In this document: piece after piece, positions 52,071 through 61,258 of the stretch
Layout of the letters: the number at the start of each line of letters is the position of its first letter
Numbering within the stretch: the stretch's first letter is position 1
Assembly: GCA_016869535.1 (NCBI GenBank)
Contig: VGDX01000001.1
Location: 1-64,000 of the forward strand
Length of the DNA stretch: 64,000 nucleotides
Origin: Alphaproteobacteria bacterium
GTDB lineage: Bacteria; Pseudomonadota; Alphaproteobacteria; Rhizobiales; Methyloligellaceae
Direction of reading: 5' to 3'
Made by a program: the position numbers and the translations under genes
Notes under the pieces: model-generated
The model's database searches: none
What the model was told of the DNA's origin: nothing
The model's input: the letters and a program-made list of their open reading frames with translations, nothing else

Positions 52071-54418
52071 ATGGGCGCGATCAGATGTCTCTCGGGGGAG
52101 GGGAACATGAAAAGAACCACGAATAAAACGATACTTTGCTATTCGCTCGGAGTAGTCCTTTTGGCAGTTTCATCCCTGCCGCAACAGGCAAGCGCGAAAG
52201 TGCAATGGTGGCACAAGATGGTTGGCGCCACCGACAAGAACCAAAACACATTGAAGTATGGCAATGGCGTGCGCGTCGGCATCATTGACGGTACGGCGTT
52301 CGGGGTAAATGCTGCTGGCAATACGATTTTTATACATCCCGATTTTGGAAATCGGATGGACTCACGTTGGGGCTACCCCACAGCACCAGGCAATTGGTCT
52401 AATTACAGCACGATTGGCGATGATCACGGCACCCATGTTGCGGGGATCGTCGGCGCGGGCGCAGACGGCGTGGGTATGAGGGGCATCGCTCCCGGCGTGC
52501 GCTTCACCAGCGTTGGCGTATTCGATAACAACGGGTTCGTAGGATCTACGATGGATGCCTTGAAAATAACGGCTGAGTCGGGGGGGACTATCGCCAATAT
52601 GAGCTATGGACCAGTTGCTGCTGGGGTCTTTATGTTTAATGACTATATCGAAGCCGTCCTCAAGTACAAAAAGAAAGTCTTCGTTTCGAAGTCGGCCGGA
52701 AATGACGGCGTCACGCTGAAAACTCTCACCTCGGAGAAAGCGTTAGTTAACATGATCATCGTCGGCGCCGTTAACGAGAACAAGAAGATAGCCGGTTTCT
52801 CCAATAGGCCCGGCGAAGGCTGCTTCCAGTTAACGGCCGGGCCGGCTGTAAAACGGCAAAGTCAACCCACAAATATAAATATCGCTTCCTGGTGGCGCCT
52901 GGTGTGGGCATTTTGTCGACGCAAGCAGGCGGTGGATATGTGATGAAATCCGGTACCTCGATGGCGGCGCCAATCGTGGCCGGCGCAGCGGCGCTACTTC
53001 AGTCGAAATGGACCTTCCTGAAGACTGACCCGAAGAAGACGGCTGACATCTTGCTCAGAACAGCCGAAGATCTGGGTAAGACGGGCGTCGACAGTGTCTA
53101 TGGCCGCGGTCTGTTGCGCGTCGACCGCGCCATGCAGGCACAAGGCCAGACCACGGTCGCCGTGGGCAAGACGGTTGACGGTCCGAGCTTCGACAGCAGC
53201 GATGGCGGCATGATTCTGCCGAGAGCACTCGGCAAAGGCCATGCATTGAAGGCTGCGCTCAATAACATGGTGGTCTTCGATGAGTACGGCCGTGATTTCA
53301 AACTCGCCGATGCCGGCGGTTATGTTCAGGCGAGATCGAACGTCTATTCAGTGTTCAGGCATTTCGAGAACCGGTTCGAGATGGCTGACCAGGGTGCGCT
53401 GGTCAGCATGCAGATGGCCAATGGGTTCAATTTCACCGGAGTCGTGCCCGATCGGCAGGAAGACGAGCTGGCCGCTGTCACTGCCTTGCAGAAGTCGGCG
53501 CAAAGAACGTCGATGGCCGGCTACATGGACTATATGCAAGACGACCGTGACGTCTGGCAACTTGACGGGGAAATCGAGGACTTCCGCTTCAGCTTCGGCC
53601 AACGCACCGGGCTCGCGCGGGACATCTCATTCGGTGCCCCGCAGGATATCTTCCTGTTCGATGCAGAACTTTTGGCCCAGCCGCTGATGAGCATGGGCGA
53701 GCAGAGCATGTATGCGTTCAGCCGCTATGGCGTGTCGAAGAATTTCGGCGTCGCTTTCGGCTTTGCCAAGACCAATGTTGACACCGGCGCTCTCGACTTT
53801 TCCGGTGAGGGCCAAGCCTATCTGTTGCAAACGGACTATCAGGCCACGTCTTGGCTTGGGCTACAACTTACCCAGTCAATGTTGAGCGAATCTGACACGA
53901 TGTTGGGTGGCGTGTCGCTCGGTCCATTGGCGCTCGGCTCGGAAGCCGCGACCCTGGCAACGGGAGCGGCAGTGTCGATCAACATCCTGCCATCGATAAC
54001 AGCAAGGCTTCACTTCACCGAAAGCGTTACCGAAGCCGACACGGCTACTGGCAGTCTGTTCCGCGAAGTTGATGCCCTGTATAGCCGCTCTTACGGTCTG
54101 TCGTTGATCCGCACTGGCATCTTCGGCCAGCACGACCAGCTTGGCATCAGCGCCAGCAAGCCGCTCTACGTTCATGCGGGTGACGCGGTGCTCGAAACGC
54201 CGACCGGGCGCACCGACGGAGGTGACGTGATCTACAATAGAAGCATGGTCTCATTGGCCGCCGAGGGTAGCCAAACCGATCTGGACCTCGGCTATCGCGC
54301 CACGTTAGGCTCGTCGATGGCTTTCGGCCTCAACGTCTTCTATCAGGACGAGGTAGACCACGATCCCGATGAGTGGAACGCAGGCGTGCTCGCACGGATG
54401 AGGTTGTCCCTTAACTAA
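52071..54418 (+). pseudogene. secreted subtilisin-like (S8) serine protease with beta-barrel-like C-terminus, frameshifted
   Basis: Two frames (52071-52943 and 52892-54418) make one S8 protease. The first has a signal peptide (n-region KRTTNK, hydrophobic core, ending QQASA), the catalytic Asp73 in GVRVGIIDGT, catalytic His119 in DDHGTHVAG, and KSAGND. The second has GTSMAAP with the catalytic Ser (codon at 52958) and a ~400-residue C-terminal region of alternating hydrophobic strands ending in RLSLN, like an autotransporter barrel. The frames switch between about 52805 and 52890, near the GC-rich GGCCGGGCCGG. The first start has a strong AGGAGGA; an ATG at 52107 is an alternative. It could be a sequencing indel. 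Confidence 0.8.
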
Positions 54419-54552
54419 CGCGGCGGCATACTCACCCCTCGGTACACGGCTGAGCTGATAGGGCTTCACCGGCTTTGCTTCGAATGGCTTGAGCAGGCGC
54501 AAGTCCGCTGGCGTTGCACCCGGGCCTAACTTGTAACGTTGACCACGGGCAT

Positions 54553-55389
54553 CTAACGCCAGAACACCATGTTACGGCGTGGGATGTGCTTTCGTCGGTA
54601 ACCCTTTTGCAAAAGCAACTCCTGAATATCGTCGTGCCAGTCTCGCTGGCTGTCCTCGACGATGAGGAGGCGAGGCCAAAGCTTCCGTGGTGCCGCCTGA
54701 AAAAATGGACACAGGATGCGATCCTCGGCGCCTTCCACGTCCAGCTTCACCGCGTCGAGGCTGGCGAGTCCGTGCTTGTCGCAGATCCCGAAAAGCGTGT
54801 CAGTCTTAACCTCGATAACGCTTTTGTCCCGGGCGGTGTCGTCGAAAACGATGGAACTGCGGCCGAAGTTCCTGTCAACCGTGCTTAAATGAATACTGCC
54901 ATTCAGACCGCTCAAGGCCAATTCTTCAACCACGATGTTGGTGAGATCGTTGAGAACGATGTTGCAGCGCAACCGCTCCAAGGCAAGCGGGTGTGGCTCC
55001 ACCGCAATGATCTTGGCATCTGGCCCGGCTTGTAGGGCGGCGAAGATCGAGTAAATCCCGACATTGGCACCGATGTCGATGAAGGTGCTTCCCGGATACA
55101 GAGCCTGGGAAAGCATCGCGAGTTCGTGATGGTCGAAGAGATGCGGAATGACGAGCAATCGTTTTTCGCAGGAATTGCCTTCAAGATGTAGCCGCATCCG
55201 CTGCTTGCCGAAGACGGTGACGTCGATAGGTGTCTTACTGATCCGCTTCAAGGCCCAGCGAAGCGGTCGGGCCATCTTGCGTCTGTACGGGACGTCGGGA
55301 ATCAAGCGCCCCAGGTGCATCAAGGTTCGTTGCAAGAGATTGGGGGCAAATGTTCCAAAGGGAACGCTCGGTCCCAAGTCGGGTTTCAT
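54553..55389 (-). CDS. FkbM-family methyltransferase
   Basis: 278 aa. FIDIGANVGIYSIFAAL (about 103-119) is SAM motif I, IIAVEPHPLALERL is motif II, and DAVKLDVEGAEDRIL carries the FkbM block. Amino-terminal ~60 residues are basic. It belongs to the same broad family as the gene at 47869 but they share only the core motifs, so they are not recent duplicates. It methylates a sugar or other small molecule, probably of the surface glycan. It stands alone on the minus strand after the protease. Confidence 0.85.
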   Translation of the reverse strand: MKPDLGPSVPFGTFAPNLLQRTLMHLGRLIPDVPYRRKMARPLRWALKRISKTPIDVTVFGKQRMRLHLEGNSCEKRLLVIPHLFDHHELAMLSQALYPGSTFIDIGANVGIYSIFAALQAGPDAKIIAVEPHPLALERLRCNIVLNDLTNIVVEELALSGLNGSIHLSTVDRNFGRSSIVFDDTARDKSVIEVKTDTLFGICDKHGLASLDAVKLDVEGAEDRILCPFFQAAPRKLWPRLLIVEDSQRDWHDDIQELLLQKGYRRKHIPRRNMVFWR

Positions 55390-55831
55390 ATCAATCTACC
55401 TAGCCCAATTGCATCAACCCAGCTTGGGGGCAGGTGCCTAAAGTTGAGTCACTTTCAGCGGAACGCTGTCGCGCTTGGTGATAATCCGCCTCTCGTCTGG
55501 CTGAATTGAGCTCGTAAGCCATTTGCGCCCGGTCCGAAAGTGCATGAATTGCTTCTGCGATTAGGCGTTTCCGTATAGAGCCCGTTGCTACCGGACTTGC
55601 AACCGAAACAATATGGGGTAACCACACCGTTTGTGGTGAAGGGCGGAAACACAGTGAATAGCGAACAGTAGCTCGCCACGATGATACAGGCAGCTGGGCT
55701 TGACCAAATTCGACTTCGTGACGAAACACCCTATTGGGTCACCATATTACGAAAATCGCCGCAAGCGTTAGTTGATCGTCTCTGCTGATTTGGCTAGTGT
55801 CGATGCAGATCAACGATCTAGGCTGCGTCAC
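55390..55831 (+). other. 442-bp gap with no recognisable gene
   Basis: Read in all frames, only short unsupported frames occur, including one of 109 codons on the minus strand without a plausible start or motif. Base composition is average. No tRNA or transposase fragment was recognised. It marks the boundary between the polysaccharide island and the general genes on the right. Confidence 0.4.
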
Positions 55832-55993
55832 ATGCCACTCACTTTTGGAAAGGTCGGCGCATTCATCGCGCTTCTTACCATCGGAGCCTTTATTCTGTGG
55901 CTCGTGATTACCTCGTTCTTCGCCAGCGAGACCGTGGAGGAGGATGCTGTGAATACGGGCGCCAGCGCATTCAGCGCCAATTCCACCGGGTAG
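55832..55993 (+). CDS. small single-pass membrane protein, 53 aa
   Basis: From ATG 55832 the frame encodes MPLTFGKVGAFIALL at the N-terminus, one clear transmembrane helix (about residues 7-30) and an acidic tail. A longer version from 55772 adds 20 residues. It ends 45 bases before the aldo/keto reductase gene. There is no family resemblance; small membrane proteins of this size are often real but unrecognised. Confidence 0.35.
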   Translation: MPLTFGKVGAFIALLTIGAFILWLVITSFFASETVEEDAVNTGASAFSANSTG

Positions 55994-56038
55994 ACAAACG
56001 CCGCTCGGCAATCGCGTGTTTTTCCATAGGTCGCATTG

Positions 56039-57079
56039 ATGGAGTATCGCGAGCTTGGCCGCACCGGCGTGAAGGTCAGCGCGCTCTGTCTTGGCACCAT
56101 GACTTTCGGCGAGCAGAATAGCGAAGCCGAAGGCCATGCCCAGATGGACTACGCCATCGACCACGGCATCAATATTTTCGATTCAGCCGAGCTCTACCCC
56201 ATTCCGCCCAAGCCTGAGACCCATGGGCGGACCGAGGAGATCATCGGCACCTGGCTTGCCGCGCGCAAAAATCGCGACAAGGTCATGATCGCCACCAAGG
56301 TGGCCGGCCGCGGTAAGGCGACCTGGCTCCGCCGGGACGGATCAGCACCGCGCCTGAGCGAAATGCAGATCATGGAAGCGGTAGAGGGCAGCCTTCGACG
56401 TTTGCAAACGGACTATATCGATCTCTATCAGCTGCATTGGCCCGACCGGCCGATACGCGCATTCGAAGGTCTGAACTACGAGCACCGCGACGATGAGAGC
56501 CATCCAATCCACGATATTCTCACCGTCCTCGCCAAACTCGTGGCGAGCGGCAAGGTTAGGTTTCTCGGTCTCTCCAACGAGACGCCATGGGGCGTGATGA
56601 GTTTTCTCAAAGCTGCCGAGCAGCACGACCTGCCCCGCATCGTCTCGATCCAGAATGCCTTCAATCTCGTCAACCGGGTGTTCGAGATCGGGCTATCCGA
56701 GATTTTCTACCGCGAGCAGGTGAGCCTGCTTGCCTACTCGCCCCTCGGCCAGGGCTATCTCAGCGGTAAATACGAAGACGGCGCGCTACCGCCGCATTCG
56801 CGCAAGACCCTGTTCAACCGGCTTGGCCGTTACGAAATGGGGAACGGCCCAAGGGCGATCTCTACCTATGTCGCTCTCGCCAAAAAGCATGGGTTCGACC
56901 CGGCGCAAATGGCCATCGCGTTTGCCGTGTCGCAGGCCTTTGTGGCCAGCACCATCATCGGGGCGACCACGCTTCAGCAGCTTGAGACGGATATTGCGGC
57001 TACCGGCTTGCGGCTGTCCGGTGATGTCCTTGCGGACATCGATCGAATCCATCTTGACTATCCCAATCCATGTCCGTGA
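56039..57079 (+). CDS. aldo/keto reductase (Tas-like)
   Basis: 346-aa TIM-barrel NADPH oxidoreductase. YRELGRTGVKVSALCLGTMTFG at the N-terminus, FDSAELYP with the catalytic Asp and Tyr, the conserved Lys in VMIATKV and His in YQLHWPDR form the tetrad. IIGATTLQQL lies in the cofactor region. Length and the Tas-type PKPETHGRTEEIIG insertion agree with the family. The start is ATG 56039; an in-frame TTG one codon earlier is less likely. Physiological substrate is unknown; it is not obviously linked to the island. Confidence 0.93.
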   Translation: MEYRELGRTGVKVSALCLGTMTFGEQNSEAEGHAQMDYAIDHGINIFDSAELYPIPPKPETHGRTEEIIGTWLAARKNRDKVMIATKVAGRGKATWLRRDGSAPRLSEMQIMEAVEGSLRRLQTDYIDLYQLHWPDRPIRAFEGLNYEHRDDESHPIHDILTVLAKLVASGKVRFLGLSNETPWGVMSFLKAAEQHDLPRIVSIQNAFNLVNRVFEIGLSEIFYREQVSLLAYSPLGQGYLSGKYEDGALPPHSRKTLFNRLGRYEMGNGPRAISTYVALAKKHGFDPAQMAIAFAVSQAFVASTIIGATTLQQLETDIAATGLRLSGDVLADIDRIHLDYPNPCP

Positions 57080-57091
57080 GGTTGGACGGCG

Positions 57092-57628
57092 ATGCCCCGG
57101 CTGTTTTCCGCCATCGAAATTCCCCGAACTGTCGCCGAGCATCTGTCTCTGCTCCGCGCCGGCCTGACCGGTGCGCGCTGGATCGATCCTGAAAATTATC
57201 ATTTGACCTTGCGCTTCATCGGTGACGTCGATGGCATCACCGCGCGCGATTTCACCCATGCGCTCGGCGGCATCGAAGCGGCGCCTTTCGACTTGCAGCT
57301 GAACGGCCTCGGCAGTTTCGGCGGCCGGAAGCCGCGCGCCATCTTCGCCATCATCGCGCCGTCTGACCGGCTTGAAGCCTTGCAGCGGGCAAACGAGCGC
57401 GCCGCGCGCGAAGCTGGGCTGCCCCCCGAGGGTCGCAATTTCACGCCGCATGTCACGCTGGCGCGTCTGCGAGGGGCACGGACCGACGCCGTCGCCTCTT
57501 ATCTCGGGCGTCAGGGCGGGATCGTGACGGCGCCGTTCACGGTGAGCCGGTTTGTGCTTTACTCGTCGCGCAACTCGGTGGGCGGCGGCCCCTATGTGGT
57601 CGAAGCCGCCTACGACCTCGCCACTTAA
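57092..57628 (+). CDS. thpR: RNA 2',3'-cyclic phosphodiesterase (LigT/ThpR)
   Basis: 178-aa 2H phosphoesterase. The two HxTx motifs are HLTL (His37) and HVTL (His120), in the expected spacing of about 80 residues. The N-terminal strand RLFSAIEIP and the loop GSFGGRKPRAIFA are typical of the family. It cleaves RNA 2',3'-cyclic phosphate to the 2'-phosphate. It lies 12 bases after the aldo/keto reductase gene and its stop overlaps the stop of the convergent phosphatase gene. Confidence 0.92.
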   Translation: MPRLFSAIEIPRTVAEHLSLLRAGLTGARWIDPENYHLTLRFIGDVDGITARDFTHALGGIEAAPFDLQLNGLGSFGGRKPRAIFAIIAPSDRLEALQRANERAAREAGLPPEGRNFTPHVTLARLRGARTDAVASYLGRQGGIVTAPFTVSRFVLYSSRNSVGGGPYVVEAAYDLAT

Positions 57629-58122
57629 GCTTCCCGTTTCTCGCGTTTCTCGGCGCCGGCAAGTTCGGCGAGCAATCCACGCGCGGCTTCCTCGATCAGG
57701 TCGAGCGCGTGATCGAAGCCGTCGCGACCCCCATAAAACGGATCGGGCACATCCTTGGCCCCCGTATGCGGCGCGTAGTCGAGGAAGCGGCGGACCTTGT
57801 GCCGCGCCCCCTTGGGGGCAAGCTCGGTGAGCTCGGCATAATTCGAGCCGTCCATGGCGAGCAGGAGATCGAAAGCGTGGAAATCGCCACGCGTCACTTG
57901 CCGGGCGGATTGTCCTGAAATATCGACGCCGCGGCTGTGCGCCGCCTCTTGCGCCCGCGTGTCGGGCGCTTGTCCGATATGCCAATCCCCCATCCCGGCA
58001 GAGTCGATCTCAAACAGGTGGATCAAGCCCTCTTCTTCCGCCACCCGGCGGAATACGCCTTCGGCCATGGGCGAGCGGCAGATATTGCCGAGACAGACGA
58101 ATAGCAGGCGGTATCGGACCAT
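57625..58122 (-). CDS. low-molecular-weight protein-tyrosine phosphatase
   Basis: 165 aa from ATG 58122, which places the active-site loop near the N-terminus as usual (an upstream ATG at 58146 is possible). The P-loop is VCLGNICRSP (Cys10, Arg16, Ser17), and the general-acid Asp is in KDVPDPFYGG. It dephosphorylates tyrosine or acts on small phosphoesters such as arsenate. It is a single-domain soluble protein of normal length. It converges with the thpR gene. Confidence 0.93.
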   Translation of the reverse strand: MVRYRLLFVCLGNICRSPMAEGVFRRVAEEEGLIHLFEIDSAGMGDWHIGQAPDTRAQEAAHSRGVDISGQSARQVTRGDFHAFDLLLAMDGSNYAELTELAPKGARHKVRRFLDYAPHTGAKDVPDPFYGGRDGFDHALDLIEEAARGLLAELAGAEKREKREA

Positions 58123-58256
58123 GAGAGTGAGATGGCATCTGCCCAAACTTCATGCAAGCGGCTCGACGCTTCCCCTAACGCCGGTTGCGAAAGGCCGGGC
58201 TCCTTCCTATGTTTGTTCCGGATTACAACCGGCAGCCTTTCGCGAGGTGACCACCA

Positions 58257-58658
58257 ATGACGACTTGGAACGAAGCGAGCGATCTGCGCGCGGCAGCCAT
58301 GGGACGCGCGCTTTCTCTGGCGGCCTTCGCCAGGCACGAGCGCAAGGTGCGCAGCGATTTCTGGGCGAAGCTCAAGCGGGTCGCCGGTAGCCTGCCTTTG
58401 GTCGAGGATGTCGTCGCCGCCTATTACTGCGCGCTCGATCCGGCGACGCCGATCCGCGTGCGTGGCATGCTGCTTGCCTCGCTCGCCTATTTCATCATGC
58501 CCATGGATATCATCCCCGACATTTTCCTGGGCCTCGGCTACGCCGACGATGTCGCGTTGCTCACGGCGGTGGTCGGCATGGTCGCGGCCAACATCACGCC
58601 GACGCATAGGGCCGCTGCGGCACGCGCGCTCGGCAAGGATCTGCAGTCCTCGCGCTAG
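58257..58658 (+). CDS. YkvA/DUF1232-family small membrane-associated protein
   Basis: 133 aa. The domain core reads YFIMPMDIIPDIFLGLGYADDVALL, the classic DUF1232 pattern (Y...P.DLIPD.....G..DD), with flanking hydrophobic helices. Members are of unknown function and usually membrane-associated. It overlaps the end of the quinone reductase gene by 4 bases, tail to tail. Confidence 0.88.
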   Translation: MTTWNEASDLRAAAMGRALSLAAFARHERKVRSDFWAKLKRVAGSLPLVEDVVAAYYCALDPATPIRVRGMLLASLAYFIMPMDIIPDIFLGLGYADDVALLTAVVGMVAANITPTHRAAAARALGKDLQSSR

Positions 58659-59635
58659 GCTTGCGGGTTGACGATCACCCTGCCGGTGACCTTGCGCTCT
58701 TCGATCAGGGATAATGCCTTGGCGGTATCGGCCAGCGCGAAGCGCTGGTGAATATGCGGTACGATCGACCCCTCTTTGCACCACTTAAGCAGCAATTCCA
58801 TGTTGGCGCGATGGGACTCCAGGTCGCGCTTGACGAAGGCGCTCCAGTGCACGCCGATAATGGCGCAGCCTTTGAGCATGACGACATTGAGCGGCAGTCT
58901 CGGAATGGCGCCTGAGGCGAAGCCGATCACGAGGTAGCGGCCTTCCCAGGCCATGGCTCTCAAGGCGGGCTCGGCATAGTCGCCGCCGACCGCGTCGTAA
59001 AGCACATCGACGCCGTTCTGCCCAGTCAGCTCTTTGAGCCGCGTTTTGAGGTCTTCCGTCGCATAATCGACGCCTTCGTCGGCGCCATGCGCGCGTGCGA
59101 CGGCGATCTTCTCCGCCGACGATGCCACGGCAATGACCCGCGCCCCCATCAATTTGGCGATTTCAACGGCGGCGAGGCCTGCTCCACCCGCAGCGCCGAG
59201 CACGGCCACGCTCTCACCCATCTTGAGTGCCGCGCGGTCCTTGAAGGCGTGCAACGCCGTGCCGTAGGTGACCGGTATGGCGGCCGCCGCGTCATCGCTC
59301 ACACCGTCGGGGATGGAGACGGCGGCGCTCGCTTCGACCGTCACCTTCTCGCGGCAACCATTGCCGCCGACGAACGCCATGATCCTCTGTCCGACCTCAA
59401 GACCGGAGACACCGGGGCCGAGACTGTCGATCTTGCCGGCGATTTCCGCACCCGGCGAAAAAGGAAGCGACGGCGTCACCTGATAACGATTGCGCAGGAC
59501 GAGCGTATCAAAAAAATTGAGTCCCACGGCTGAAGGCCGCACGACGATCTCGCCTTTGCCGGCTTTCGGCTCGGGGATGTCCTCGATACGGAGCTTCTCC
59601 GGGCCGCCGAACTCGTTCGCTTGCACTCCCCGCAT
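58655..59635 (-). CDS. zinc-independent NADPH:quinone oxidoreductase-like MDR protein
   Basis: 326-aa medium-chain reductase. An ADH-like N-terminal domain without zinc cysteines is followed by the NADPH loop VLGAAGGAGLAAVEIA (about residues 144-159) and IGFASGAIPRLPLN, typical of quinone oxidoreductase (QOR)/crotonyl-CoA-type relatives. Likely reduces quinones or enones in the cytoplasm. Lengths agree with the family. It is monocistronic, transcribed toward the DUF1232 gene. Confidence 0.9.
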   Translation of the reverse strand: MRGVQANEFGGPEKLRIEDIPEPKAGKGEIVVRPSAVGLNFFDTLVLRNRYQVTPSLPFSPGAEIAGKIDSLGPGVSGLEVGQRIMAFVGGNGCREKVTVEASAAVSIPDGVSDDAAAAIPVTYGTALHAFKDRAALKMGESVAVLGAAGGAGLAAVEIAKLMGARVIAVASSAEKIAVARAHGADEGVDYATEDLKTRLKELTGQNGVDVLYDAVGGDYAEPALRAMAWEGRYLVIGFASGAIPRLPLNVVMLKGCAIIGVHWSAFVKRDLESHRANMELLLKWCKEGSIVPHIHQRFALADTAKALSLIEERKVTGRVIVNPQA

Positions 59636-59771
59636 CTCAACGTTCCCGATGATGGGTTTCTCAAGCCCTTCGCCCGACGGTTCCAGGCACGATCGTCCCG
59701 CCGGAATCAGGGCGGCCTACATGACCGCTCCGCCTTTTCCATCAACTAGCGTCGCTGGAGTTGGCCCGTCC

Positions 59772-60350
59772 CTAGGACTTTCTCGCCCTTTTCTCGCCGG
59801 CCGCGCGCGACTCGTTGAGAATGGCCTTGGCCTGTGTGTTGCCGCGCTTGGCGAGGTAAACGAGCGCTTCATCAACCAGCAGGTTGGGATTTCCCGACAG
59901 GTGCCTGGCTTCGACAACCAGCTCGGCCTTACGCGTGGCGGCCTCGGCCTCGAGCGCACTGGTCAGGTCACGAGAAGCTGCCGCGACTTTCCTTGCCTCT
60001 TCGACCTCAGGCTGAACCCCGCCATTGGCCTTGGCCCGCACCAAGCGGCCTTCCATGAAGGCGCCCTTCTCGATGATGACCGTCTGGCAGCGAATATCGC
60101 CGAGCACGTGCGCTTGCGATTTCAGCATCACCTCGCCGCCCTGAATCGGGCCGTCGACTCTGCCGTCGACGATGACGTTTTCGGCCGTGAGCGTTCCGAA
60201 AACATGCCCGGTCGAGCTGACGATGATCGATGCGCAATTCATCTCGCCATCGATATGACCATGAACATCGACGATCCCGTCCGTGGTTATGGTTCCGACA
60301 ATTTTCAGTCCTTCTGCTATGGTTGTTTTTTGTTTCCTTGACGCAAACAT
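59772..60350 (-). CDS. bactofilin
   Basis: 192 aa. Residues ~12-112 form a beta-helix of repeating G-x-hydrophobic turns (IVDVHGHIDGEM, ENVIVDGRVDGPI, AHVLGDIRCQTV), the DUF583/bactofilin core. The C-terminal ~80 residues are an alpha-helical, Ala/Glu/Lys-rich extension. Bactofilins polymerise into a cytoskeleton at the inner membrane and often organise cell-wall or stalk enzymes. The length is slightly above the usual 150-180 residues because of the extension. No neighbouring peptidase is present. Confidence 0.92.
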   Translation of the reverse strand: MFASRKQKTTIAEGLKIVGTITTDGIVDVHGHIDGEMNCASIIVSSTGHVFGTLTAENVIVDGRVDGPIQGGEVMLKSQAHVLGDIRCQTVIIEKGAFMEGRLVRAKANGGVQPEVEEARKVAAASRDLTSALEAEAATRKAELVVEARHLSGNPNLLVDEALVYLAKRGNTQAKAILNESRAAGEKRARKS

Positions 60351-60718
60351 GATCCGCCTCCGTTACCCCAACACAACTGAACGCATGCTCTACTTGGGCT
60401 TGTGACTGCCGAGATGGAGTTCGTGGAGTAACCCGCCGCCCTGCCAAAGCCCACCGGCCGACAGATTAGTATAAGTTTGACTCCCGACCAACCGGCTCGT
60501 TAAGAAATGGTTTACCAGTCAGGTTTCTGTTTTGTTCCATTGCTCGGTATGCGTCAGAATCAACGCCATTTGCCGCGATCATCGCTGTCTCGCGTGCGAA
60601 TGGACCCCTGATGCGAGATTGTTCACGGTCGAAGGCCGGGTGAATGCCGCTTCTGGTCAAAAGGTGATCTTGTCTGTATGTTTTGAGCCTGCCACTCAAG
60701 AATTCGGGGACGAGGAGA
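60351..60718 (+). other. 368-bp divergent intergenic region (bactofilin / ialB)
   Basis: No convincing gene. A frame of 70 codons at 60532-60744 and a minus frame of 114 codons (60466-60810) overlap each other and the ialB start without motifs and are treated as spurious. GGGG and AGGAG lie just before the ialB ATG at 60719. The region must hold the promoters of the two divergent genes, but no clear -35/-10 pair is seen. Confidence 0.4.
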
Positions 60719-61222
60719 ATGCGCCGCGCCGTTCGAGTCGCTAGCGTTTTAGGATTTCTAAGCTGCACACCCGCCTTTGCCCAAGAGGCCACCCTCTTGG
60801 AGAAATTCAAGGACTGGTCGGCCTATGCCACGACCGGTAATCCGAAAGTGTGCTTCGTCGTGGCCCAGCCCAAAGCGTCATTGCCCAAAGGGGTCAGGCG
60901 CGGTCCCATCTATTTTTATATTTCGCGTTATCCCGCCGATCAGGTGGCCGGCGAGATCAGCGTGAAGATGGGCTATCCCTTCGCCCCGGGCGCCAAGACC
61001 ACGGTGACCATCGGCAGCAACAAATTCGAGCTATTCACCAAGGAAGAGGGCGCCTTCGTCGAGAAGCAGGAGGACGAGACCAAGCTCGTCGATGCCATGA
61101 AGGGCGGCAGCACCTTGAAGATCGATGGCCGGTCTGCCCGCGGCACCGATACCAGCGACGAATATTCCCTGGACGGCCTTGCCGAGGCGCTGGAACGCAT
61201 CGCCAAGGAATGCGCGATCTAA
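60719..61222 (+). CDS. invasion-associated locus B (IalB) family periplasmic protein
   Basis: 167 aa from ATG 60719. A signal peptide, MRRAVRVASVLGFLSCTPAFA then Q, has a typical AFA cleavage site. The mature part contains DWSAYATTGNPKVCFVVAQPK and a final Cys near the C-terminus (KECAI), the pair being able to form the disulfide of the family. IalB-like proteins are small periplasmic or secreted beta-rich proteins of uncertain biochemistry, common in Hyphomicrobiales. An upstream TTG at 60683 is rejected because it would bury the signal. Confidence 0.9.
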   Translation: MRRAVRVASVLGFLSCTPAFAQEATLLEKFKDWSAYATTGNPKVCFVVAQPKASLPKGVRRGPIYFYISRYPADQVAGEISVKMGYPFAPGAKTTVTIGSNKFELFTKEEGAFVEKQEDETKLVDAMKGGSTLKIDGRSARGTDTSDEYSLDGLAEALERIAKECAI

Positions 61223-61258
61223 CTGCTTCTCTTAACTCTGTTGCCGATATGACATGCC

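Noticed and set aside
56786..57985. 399-codon minus-strand open frame
   Set aside because: It runs antisense across the aldo/keto reductase and thpR and along the phosphatase gene in another phase; it is Arg-rich and motif-free.
59490..60341. 283-codon plus-strand open frame
   Set aside because: Antisense to the quinone reductase and bactofilin; both of those match known families along their lengths.
60466..60810. 114-codon minus-strand frame and 70-codon plus frame upstream of ialB
   Set aside because: They overlap one another and the ialB signal peptide; no family match. A degraded PilZ-like start was considered but not convincing.
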